Below, piece by piece: positions 25,629 to 32,555 of a DNA stretch of 62,229 nt. The stretch is from positions 1-62,229 of the forward strand of contig JAPDQB010000041.1 in NCBI GenBank assembly GCA_034506175.1. Reading direction: 5' to 3'. A program made the translations under genes and the position numbers. The stretch is from a candidate division KSB1 bacterium (GTDB taxonomy: Bacteria; Zhuqueibacterota; Zhuqueibacteria; Zhuqueibacterales; Zhuqueibacteraceae). The notes under the pieces were generated by a model. It did not search any database, was not told the DNA's origin, and saw nothing but the letters and a program-made list of their open reading frames with translations. Within the stretch, counting starts at the first letter, position 1, and every line of letters begins with the position of its first letter.

Positions 25629-26941
25629 ATCGGCTGCAGTCCCAGCCAATAGGCACCGTTTACACCCGCCAACATCCACAATCCCGACAACGCTGCGCTG
25701 AGAAACATCGACAGCAGCGCCCAGGTTTTCGGCATTTTCCATTTCTCCGAAAAACTTGCAGCCAGCGGCACGAGCAGCGCCGGCGTCGCCAGCGAGCCGA
25801 GTTGATACCAAATGGCCACAACCGACTGCGACCACAGGGCGATCACAACCGCCGCAGCAAAGGTGACAATCAAGCCCAGCCGTGAAAAAAAAGTGGCGAG
25901 TTTCTCCTCGCCGCGCCCGCCGATTTTCCACAGCAAATCCTTGCCAAACGTGATCGCGGAGAGAAAAGCATAGCTGTCAATCGTCGACATGATCGTCGCG
26001 AGCAACGACAGAAAGAACAAGCCGCGCGCCAAAGGCGGCAACAGCTTCGCAGCAAGCTGCGGATAGGACTCGACGGGATTTTCCAAATTGGGCAGAATCG
26101 CCGCGGCATACAGGCCGGTCGTGGTCGTCATGAAATCAAAGAGCATCCAACACAGCACGGAAATCAGAATGCCGTTGCGCGCGACTTTTTCGTTTTTGGC
26201 CGCGTAGCAGCGTTGGTAAAATGTCGGATCGACCAGCGTGCTCATGGCGATGAAATACCACACGAAAATATATTGCGGAGAATTTTCGCCGCGCCAGGTG
26301 AGATGCGGCGGCGGGAGGTTGTTCTCGAGAAATTCCCACGTTCCGAATCGGCTCGCCGCAAAAACGAGCATCACGATGAAGCCGGCGTACATGAGAAGAA
26401 ACTGTAAAATCTCGGTGCGAACAATTGCGGCAAGCCCTCCGCGAAACGCATAAATCATCGAGAGCAGCGCGCCGAGTGTTACGCCGAGCCACAACGGCCA
26501 GCCGAACAGCATCCGGCAAAGCACGCCGATCATCAGCACGTAAGGCGCCGGCGTCGACAGGACGAAAATAAAAAGGGCGCCGGCCATGCTGGTGCCGCGG
26601 CCGTAAGCCTTTTCGAGTTGATCCGGAATGGTATAAAAAAGCGTTCGCCGCGCGCGCGCCGCGATGAAAAGCGCAAAGACCACGGCGTAAAGATAATATG
26701 GCGCGCCAAAGACCAGCCAATTCGACAAACCATACTTGTAACTAAATTCTCCCACGCCGAGAATGCCGCCGTACCAGGTTGAAACCAGCGTGGCGACAAA
26801 CGCCGGCAGCGAAAGGCGGCGCCCGGCCACAAGATATTCCGCCATCGAGCTGCTGTCGCGCCGCGAACGCATGAAGCCGAGCACAAAAAGGGATAACAGA
26901 TAAAACGCCAATAAAAAATATTCGGTTGTGCTCAGGATCAT
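25565..26941 (-). CDS. sodium:solute symporter (SSS) family transporter
   Basis: 458 residues with about 12-13 membrane segments. The SSS signature region is seen as FVATLVSTWYGGILGVGEFSYKYG (about residues 48-71), with the YxxPDQLEKAYGR loop and DPTFYQRCYAAKNEKVARNGI before the middle segments, and ATIMSTIDSYAFLSAITFGKDLL (about residues 320-342). These carry the sodium-site residues of the LeuT fold. Family members import sugars, proline, pantothenate and similar solutes; specificity is unclear. Its 3' end overlaps the truncated CopG-type gene on the other strand. The 149-nt region upstream (26942-27090) shows no gene. Confidence 0.87.
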   Translation of the reverse strand: MILSTTEYFLLAFYLLSLFVLGFMRSRRDSSSMAEYLVAGRRLSLPAFVATLVSTWYGGILGVGEFSYKYGLSNWLVFGAPYYLYAVVFALFIAARARRTLFYTIPDQLEKAYGRGTSMAGALFIFVLSTPAPYVLMIGVLCRMLFGWPLWLGVTLGALLSMIYAFRGGLAAIVRTEILQFLLMYAGFIVMLVFAASRFGTWEFLENNLPPPHLTWRGENSPQYIFVWYFIAMSTLVDPTFYQRCYAAKNEKVARNGILISVLCWMLFDFMTTTTGLYAAAILPNLENPVESYPQLAAKLLPPLARGLFFLSLLATIMSTIDSYAFLSAITFGKDLLWKIGGRGEEKLATFFSRLGLIVTFAAAVVIALWSQSVVAIWYQLGSLATPALLVPLAASFSEKWKMPKTWALLSMFLSAALSGLWMLAGVNGAYWLGLQPIYPGLAASAGCFVLSVTFRKK

Positions 26942-27090
26942 GGCAATTTGTTCGATGGTTCAGCTTCTCATTTCACCTCGGCTTGGTAGAAAATAAAATT
27001 TTGCCAAAACAATCTCAAGTTGTTTTGATAATTTTTATTGTGTCGTAGCTTCTTAGAATTTTGTGCCTGGAAGGGTGCTGGGACGAAAAA

Positions 27091-27965
27091 TTACTTCGTG
27101 AGCAACCGTTTCAAAGCCTCCCGCGCTGCCGGCTCGTCGCGATGAGAAAGCGCACGCACCGCGGCTTTGCGCACGCGCGCATCCGCGTCTTTGTTCAAGA
27201 CTTCTTCGAGAATCGAAATGGCCTCCGCGCTTTCCGGTCTGGAGAGCATCGTCGCCGCTGCCGCGCGCATCGCCCAATTCTCGTGTTGGCGCGCCAATAT
27301 TTTAATCTCCGGCAGCGCCGTTTTTTCATCGCGATCCAGCAGCGCCGCCAGGGCTTGCAAATGCACTTGCTCGTCGTCGTTTAAAAATTTCGCATAAGCC
27401 TTGCTGTTAAAACTCCACTCGTGCCCGAAGCGCATGCCTTCGCACAACCCAATCTCCGGCATCGGCGGAATAGCCGGAATCGGTGGAATTGGAATCGGCG
27501 CCAGCGCGGAATTGGCGGAAGGTCCGGCATGGGAGGAATATCCTGAAAAAGCGCAAATGGCGCGCTTGCAGCAAGATTTTCAGAAGCCTCCTGCATGGTC
27601 ATGTTGATTTCATCCCAATCGATATTTTCGAGCGCAGCCCGCGCCAGTTCGATCACCGGTTCGACTTCCCACCAAGCGCCTTCGAAGATTGGGTCCACAT
27701 CAACCAATTCATCAAAAAAATCCCATTCTCCCGTCGCCAGGCGAGCTTGATGTTTCGCCGCTTCAGCGCGTATCCTGGCTTTTTCCGCCGCAATTCGGGC
27801 GCGTTCGGCATCAGTTTTTTGTTTTCCAGTTTCCAGTTGTAAAACGCGGGCGCGCTGCAATGGTTTGGCTGCTGCACTGTCGCGAGGCGCCTTGGACTGT
27901 GCGATAGCCAAAATCGGCAACGCGGTGATACCAACCGCCGCAAGAACGAGTGCGGCTCGTTTCAT
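27091..27965 (-). pseudogene. secreted coiled-coil / HEAT-repeat protein, split by a frameshift
   Basis: Two overlapping frames make one protein. The first (start 27965, with GAGAGGTG before the ATG) has a signal peptide, a charged coiled-coil (AERARIAAEKARIRAEAAKHQ) and reaches a proline-rich linker PPMPDLPPIP. There the frame loses register near 27505-27512. One missing base restores LAPIPIPPIPAIPPMPEIG and a C-terminal HEAT domain (VHLQALAALLDRDEKTALPEIKILA ... VRALSHRDEPAAREALKRLL). The linker DNA is a run of ATTCCG-like repeats, prone to slippage. It could be a mutation, a sequencing error or, less likely, a programmed shift. It is the last gene of the ECF sigma factor cluster. Confidence 0.75.
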
Positions 27966-28018
27966 GTTGCACCTCTCGGTTTATTCTTTAGTGAAAAGCA
28001 GGTTTGCAAAAAATTTGA

Positions 28019-29635
28019 TTATTTCTCTCCGCGCATAATTTTTTTCAAGGCCTCTGCCGCTTTGGGCGAATCAATCTGTGACAAGGCCGCCACCGCGGCT
28101 TTGCGCAATTGCAGATTCGGATCCTTCTGCGCGATTTCGAGCAACACCGGCACGGAGGCTTCGTCGTCGCGATTGCCGAGTGAATACAGCGCCGCCTTTC
28201 GCAATTCCAATGAGCCGTCACCGCGCAACACCACCATCAACGCCTCGCGAGCGGCGGCTTTCGGTGAGTTGCCGATCGCATAAACCGCGGTCTTTTTCAA
28301 TTCTTCGTTGGGATTCGTTTTGATCACGTTGACCAACGTGTTGACGGTTTCTTCGTCATCGCTGTTGCCGATGGCGTAGATCAACGCTTTCGCGACTTCG
28401 ATATCCTGCTCTTGCGCGGCCATTTTGCCGAGAAACGCCGCGGCTTCACGTCCGCCGGCATTGCCGATGGCGTAGGCCGTCGCCTGACGCACGCGGGTGT
28501 TCGTGCTTTTGGCAAAAATGTTTTGCAGAGTCTTTAACGCAACTTCGCTCGAAAGGTTGCCAATCGCGTAAACCGCGGCGGTTTGCAGCTCGGGGTCGGT
28601 TTGGTCGAGCGCGGTTTTTTCGAGCGCGGCAACCGCGGCGGGCTCACCGGTATTTCCCAGCGCGTACAAGGCGGCTTTGCGCACTTCCCGCACCGTGCTG
28701 GCGGATAAAATTTCACTGAGTGCGCGCACCGCCGCGGAGGAGCCGTAATTCCCGATCGCGTTGGTGGCGGCTCTACTCAATTCCTGATCGGCGGAGGTTT
28801 TTGCAATCTTCAGCAAAAATTCCAAGCCGCTGTTTTCTTCAGTGTTGCCGATCCTGTAGAGCGCCGTTTTTTTCACCTCCGGACTCGCACCGGATTCGAC
28901 GATTTTCATCAACGCCTTCACACTCGCGGCGTTACCTTGATTGCCCAGCGCGTGCACGGCATTTTTTTGGACGGCAGGGTCGGGATCGGTGAGCGCCAAT
29001 TTTTCCAGCGCTGCCGTCGCTTCAGGACTCTCGACGTTGCCCAGCACATAGACGATCTTTCGCCGCAAATTTGCGCTCTTTTCGGTTTGCAGCAAATCGA
29101 TCAACAGCTTCGTGATTTCCGGATCATCCTCGCTGTGCCGGCTCAGCGCATAAATCGCTTCCAAACGGATGTTTTCGTCATCTTCACTGCGCAACGCTTC
29201 AAGCTCGGCTTTGTATTTCGGCTTGCCGGCGCGTGCCAATTGATCTGCCAGCCGAATCATGTTGCTGCGCGCATCATTGACATATTGGCTGCGGGGGAAT
29301 TTTTCCACGAATTTTTTATACGCCTGCAAAACTTCTTCGGCATTATCGCCGCGTTTTTCGCGACAATAACTCAGCCAGAAGACGGCATCATCCGTGTACT
29401 GATTGCTGGGATATTTTTTCACGTAGGCGTCCAACTGCGTGATGGCTTCGCCCCAGCGCTGATCGAGCACCAAATTATACGCGGTTTTATATTCCTGATA
29501 AGCAATGTCCTGCACATTGCCTTCAGGCAATTTCATGATCAGCGGCCGGCCAAACCAGGAGGCATCATCGAATATTGCCGCCGCCCTCGCGTGAATGGGC
29601 AAAAGGATCAGGCTGAATAAAATGAGCTTGCGCAT
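28019..29635 (-). CDS. secreted TPR plus HEAT-repeat protein
   Basis: About 538 residues from ATG 29635 (GAGG 5 nt before); the longer open frame upstream overlaps the anti-sigma gene and is rejected. Signal peptide MRKLILFSLILLPIHARA. An N-terminal TPR-like part (YQEYKTAYNLVLDQRWGEAITQLDAYVKKYPSNQYTDDA, then VLQAYKKFVEKFPRSQYVNDA) resembles BamD/YbgF repeats. From about residue 140 on there are at least twelve HEAT repeats with a striking internal consensus ending A(V/L)YAIGN or ALYSLGN every 31-32 residues. Such a solenoid is a protein-binding surface in the periplasm. It follows the anti-sigma gene by 61 nt and is likely part of its operon. Confidence 0.83.
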   Translation of the reverse strand: MRKLILFSLILLPIHARAAAIFDDASWFGRPLIMKLPEGNVQDIAYQEYKTAYNLVLDQRWGEAITQLDAYVKKYPSNQYTDDAVFWLSYCREKRGDNAEEVLQAYKKFVEKFPRSQYVNDARSNMIRLADQLARAGKPKYKAELEALRSEDDENIRLEAIYALSRHSEDDPEITKLLIDLLQTEKSANLRRKIVYVLGNVESPEATAALEKLALTDPDPAVQKNAVHALGNQGNAASVKALMKIVESGASPEVKKTALYRIGNTEENSGLEFLLKIAKTSADQELSRAATNAIGNYGSSAAVRALSEILSASTVREVRKAALYALGNTGEPAAVAALEKTALDQTDPELQTAAVYAIGNLSSEVALKTLQNIFAKSTNTRVRQATAYAIGNAGGREAAAFLGKMAAQEQDIEVAKALIYAIGNSDDEETVNTLVNVIKTNPNEELKKTAVYAIGNSPKAAAREALMVVLRGDGSLELRKAALYSLGNRDDEASVPVLLEIAQKDPNLQLRKAAVAALSQIDSPKAAEALKKIMRGEK

Positions 29636-29696
29636 ATCGGCCTCAGAAAGAATATTTTTATCAAAGCTTTTTTTGCAAAATGAAAACAGCGTCGCA

Positions 29697-30536
29697 TCAC
29701 AATGATTTTCGTTGCGGTTTAATCGGCGCCAAATTCTGCTGCTGCGCTTGTTGCGCCAATTCGATAATATTGATTTTGAGCAAAAGGCCGTTGCGCGCCA
29801 CGCCCTCGCGAACCAGCTCGATGGCAGACAAATCATGCTCCGCTTCGAGATTGGCGATTTGCAGCAGAATCAGCTCGAGCTGATTGATGAGCTGAAGCAT
29901 TTGGCGATTGGCAACCGGGTCAAGCTCGCGGTTCAGCGCGCGCGCCTCGGTGAGCAGATGGCGTGAAACCCGGCGTTGATGCGAAAAATCCGGCCGGAAT
30001 TCGCCGGACAAATCTTCATTCACCATGCCGAGCAGGAGAATTTCGGAACGTTCCAGCCATTGTTCGGCGCGCGTTTGGACAACCGGCATGGCCGGCGCCG
30101 ATGATTGAACTATTGGTTGATTTTCATTTCGATCTTGCGGCCACCAATAATGCCCGACGAGAACGCCTAAAACCAGCAGCGCCAAAATTCCGGCGGTGCG
30201 GCCGAGCGGAATCAGCATCGGCTGCGCCATCCATTTTTCGCGCAGCCAATTCATCGAGCGTCCGAATGCCGGCTCTCGCGCCGGCGCCCGGCGTTCATCT
30301 TTTTCCAGGCGCTGTGCCAGCCGATGCCAATAGCCTTCCCAAAAATGCTCGGGCAGTTGCGGCCGGCGCGGCGCGCCCAGGCGGCGCAGCACATTTTCCA
30401 TTTCAACCAAAAAATTTCTGCACGGGACGCAAGCAGCAAGATGTTCTTGCAGTTTTTCCGCTTCGGCGGCGCTCAACTCGCCGAAGACTTTGGTGGTGAG
30501 CCAGGCTTCGTATTTTTTACAGGGGTTGTGATTCAT
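29697..30536 (-). CDS. anti-sigma factor with zinc-finger-like N-terminus and one membrane segment
   Basis: 279 residues. The N-terminus has the anti-sigma zinc-binding pattern H-x3-C-x2-C in EHLAACVPCRNFL (about residues 31-43), the ZAS domain that clamps ECF sigma factors. One transmembrane helix (GILALLVLGVLVGHYWW, about residues 115-131) puts the C-terminal helical part in the periplasm, where LLTEARALNRELDP and NQLELILLQIANLEAEH suggest a coiled sensor region. Its ATG overlaps the sigma gene stop (ATGA at 30533-30536), the classic sigma/anti-sigma coupling. It should hold the sigma factor inactive until a periplasmic signal arrives. Confidence 0.87.
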   Translation of the reverse strand: MNHNPCKKYEAWLTTKVFGELSAAEAEKLQEHLAACVPCRNFLVEMENVLRRLGAPRRPQLPEHFWEGYWHRLAQRLEKDERRAPAREPAFGRSMNWLREKWMAQPMLIPLGRTAGILALLVLGVLVGHYWWPQDRNENQPIVQSSAPAMPVVQTRAEQWLERSEILLLGMVNEDLSGEFRPDFSHQRRVSRHLLTEARALNRELDPVANRQMLQLINQLELILLQIANLEAEHDLSAIELVREGVARNGLLLKINIIELAQQAQQQNLAPIKPQRKSL

Positions 30537-31117
30537 TGCGATACCAAGTCTGCTTTGTAAAAGGCCAAAGCTTCCTGCAGCTTGCGCAGCGCGCGGAACA
30601 GTTGGCTTTTGACCGTGCCTTCGGAGATTTTCAAGATTTTGCTGATTTCGGCGAGCGGCAAATCTTCGTCGTGACGCAGGACGAAAATCGTTCGCTGCTG
30701 CGGCGAAAGGCGGTCGAGCGCGCCGCGCAGATGTTGGCGGATCATTTCGGCCTCGGTCGCTTTTTCCGGATTTGCCTCATGATCGGAAGCTGCAAGCGGC
30801 TTGTGCTTCTCATCATCCTCAAAATTTTCCCGCAACTCCATTTCCGTCAGCGCCTTTTTGCGGCGCCGGTTCAGGCAAAGATTCACCACGATGCGATACA
30901 TCCACGAGCCAAGCCGGGCCTGGCCGTGAAATTTGCCGATGCCGCGATACACTTTGATGAACGCTTGCTGCGAAATATCCTCGGCGTCCGGCGCGCTGCC
31001 CAAAAGATCATAGGCCAAATTGAACAACGCGCGTTTGTGGTTTTCCACCAGCTCACGAAACGCCGAAGTTTCACCTGCTTGTAATCGCCGAATCAGCTCT
31101 TTCTCGTCATTCGCCAT
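30533..31117 (-). CDS. ECF (sigma70-family) RNA polymerase sigma factor
   Basis: 194 residues from ATG 31117. Region 2: FRELVENHKRALFNLAYDLLG ... DAEDISQQAFIKVYRGIGKF and WMYRIVVNLCLNRRRKK. Region 4: LSPQQRTIFVLRHDEDLPLAEI followed by the helix-turn-helix ISEGTVKSQLFRALRKLQE. This is a complete group-4 sigma factor. It is followed by its anti-sigma factor and two secreted HEAT-repeat proteins, which are likely targets as well as operon members. No canonical promoter was recognised upstream, consistent with self-regulated ECF control but not proof of it. Confidence 0.92.
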   Translation of the reverse strand: MANDEKELIRRLQAGETSAFRELVENHKRALFNLAYDLLGSAPDAEDISQQAFIKVYRGIGKFHGQARLGSWMYRIVVNLCLNRRRKKALTEMELRENFEDDEKHKPLAASDHEANPEKATEAEMIRQHLRGALDRLSPQQRTIFVLRHDEDLPLAEISKILKISEGTVKSQLFRALRKLQEALAFYKADLVSQ

Positions 31118-31312
31118 GCACGACCCGAATTTCGCCCGAATTGAATTATTAACCGGTCGCTTGCTTTTCGAGTGTTGTTTGGAATGCTGAATAATCGAGC
31201 GGCCGGTCAATTGAGCCAAACCGAGCTTGCCTACGATCTCAACCTTTCTGATTTTAAGACACGGACAATCAAAAAGAAGTTTACAGCATTCGCTGCTGAT
31301 TTTCTAAAATCA

Positions 31313-31341
31313 TTGACAACAGTTGGGAATCTGCTTATATT
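31313..31341 (+). promoter_or_regulatory. sigma70-type promoter of the SPFH gene
   Basis: TTGACA (31313-31318), 17 nt, TATATT (31336-31341); start codon at 31391 with GGAGGAG at 31381-31387. Confidence 0.75.
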
Positions 31342-31390
31342 GACAAGAGTTCACAATCAGCCTGTTAACCATTTTCCCAGGGAGGAGAAT

Positions 31391-32266
31391 ATGCCATTTA
31401 TTGTGTTTCTGGTCATCGCGATAATCGCTTTTGGCGCTTATTTTGTTTCGCGCCGCAGCAGCCTGCCCACGAGAAACGCTGCGGGTTTCGCGCCGCTCAT
31501 CGGCCTTGTCGCTTTGCTGCTGGCAATCGGCTCGTGCTTGACCGTCGTGCCGGCCGGCCACGTTGGTGTCGTTGATTTCTTCGGCACCGTCTCACCCAAC
31601 ACGTTGAAAGCGGGCATAAACCTTGTCAACCCACTGGCTAACGTTATTAAATTTTCAGTGAAAACACAAGAGCTGAAAGAAGTGATGGACGTGCCGTCCA
31701 AAGAAGGCTTGACGGTGCAGCTCGAAGTCAGCGTACTTTATCATCTCAATCCGGAACAGGCCGCCGAAGTCTACAAAACGATTGGACCGTATTATGCGCA
31801 AATCATTCTTGAACCGCAATTCCGCTCGGTTGCCCGCGGCGTGACCGCCGCCTTCGAGGCCAGGGCACTTTACACTTCCGAGCGCGAATTGCTGGCCAGC
31901 CAGATACAAGATCATTTGAGCAAAATCGTAGCGCCGCGCGGCATCACCATCGAGAGCACGCCGCTGCGCCGCGTCGGTTTGCCGTCGCGTTTGTCGGAAT
32001 CCATCGAAGAAAAATTACGCGCCGACCAGGAAAGCCAGCGCATGGAATTTGTCCTCAACAAAGAACGGCAGGAGGCCGAGCGTAAACGCATCGAGGCGCA
32101 AGGCATCGCGGATTTTCAAAGAATCGTTGCCCAGGGTATCAGCGACCAGCTTTTACGCTGGAAAGGGATCGAAGCCACGGAAAAACTAGCCAATTCGTCC
32201 AATGCCAAAGTCGTCATCGTCGGCGCCGGCAAGGACGGCTTGCCGCTGATTCTCGGCGGGCAATGA
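31391..32266 (+). CDS. SPFH/prohibitin-family membrane protein
   Basis: 291 residues. Two hydrophobic stretches at the N-terminus (FIVFLVIAIIAFGAYF; GFAPLIGLVALLLAIGSCLTVV) are followed by the SPFH domain: VPAGHVGVVDFFGTVSPNTLKAGIN ... VKTQELKEVMDVPSKEGLTVQLEVSVLYHLNPE ... FRSVARGVTAAFEARALYT. A helical tail has ESIEEKLRADQESQRMEFVLNKERQEAERKRIEAQG. This order is prohibitin-like. Members assemble ring structures that organise membrane domains and restrain proteases such as FtsH. Start set by the strong ribosome site; it has its own promoter. Confidence 0.87.
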   Translation: MPFIVFLVIAIIAFGAYFVSRRSSLPTRNAAGFAPLIGLVALLLAIGSCLTVVPAGHVGVVDFFGTVSPNTLKAGINLVNPLANVIKFSVKTQELKEVMDVPSKEGLTVQLEVSVLYHLNPEQAAEVYKTIGPYYAQIILEPQFRSVARGVTAAFEARALYTSERELLASQIQDHLSKIVAPRGITIESTPLRRVGLPSRLSESIEEKLRADQESQRMEFVLNKERQEAERKRIEAQGIADFQRIVAQGISDQLLRWKGIEATEKLANSSNAKVVIVGAGKDGLPLILGGQ

Positions 32267-32273
32267 GCACGTT

Positions 32274-32324
32274 GCAAATGGCAAGTTGCAAAAAGTAAAA
32301 ACAAATTTGCAACCTGCCATTTGC
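32274..32324. repeat. inverted repeat after the SPFH gene
   Basis: Arms 32274-32292 (GCAAATGGCAAGTTGCAAA) and 32306-32324 pair at 18 of 19 positions around a 13-nt A-rich loop. No long T-run follows, so it is at best a weak terminator. Confidence 0.75.
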
Positions 32325-32334
32325 CCCTTGCTTC

Positions 32335-32363
32335 TTGACTTTTCGAAACGAACTGCATATATT
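32335..32363 (+). promoter_or_regulatory. promoter of the riboswitch-controlled receptor gene
   Basis: TTGACT (32335-32340), 17 nt, TATATT (32358-32363). Expected transcription start near 32370, exactly where the riboswitch P1 stem begins. Confidence 0.8.
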
Positions 32364-32369
32364 AAAAAA

Positions 32370-32452
32370 GACCGTAGGGGTGTCCCGCTAAAACGGGACT
32401 GAGAAAATACCCTCGGAACCTGATCTGGATGATACCAGCGTAGGAAACGGTC
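32370..32452 (+). ncRNA. TPP riboswitch (THI element)
   Basis: P1 stem GACCGT (32370-32375) / ACGGTC (32447-32452). The thi-box core is present: GGGGTG then the GTCCCG/CGGGAC hairpin, CTGAGA at 32399-32404, and ACCTGATCTGGATGATACCA followed by GCGTAGGAAA. These are the pyrimidine- and pyrophosphate-binding helices of the class. Binding of thiamine diphosphate should turn off the downstream TonB receptor gene. Confidence 0.95.
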
Positions 32453-32495
32453 ACGGTTTTAGTGAAACATTTTCTCTCATGCTTCGCCATCTGGT

Positions 32496-32543
32496 GGCCG
32501 CTTCACTACGCGCTTAAAAGTAGTCCAGCGGCCTTTTTATTTT
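32496..32543 (+). terminator. riboswitch-controlled terminator (expression platform)
   Basis: Stem GGCCGCT (32496-32502) / AGCGGCC (32527-32533) with an inner stem ACTAC (32505-32509) / GTAGT (32520-32524), followed by TTTTTATTTT. A competing pairing, TAGTGAA (32460-32466) with TTCACTA (32502-32508), would break both stems and act as antiterminator when no ligand is bound. Confidence 0.82.
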
Positions 32544-32555
32544 GCGAGGTGAAGT

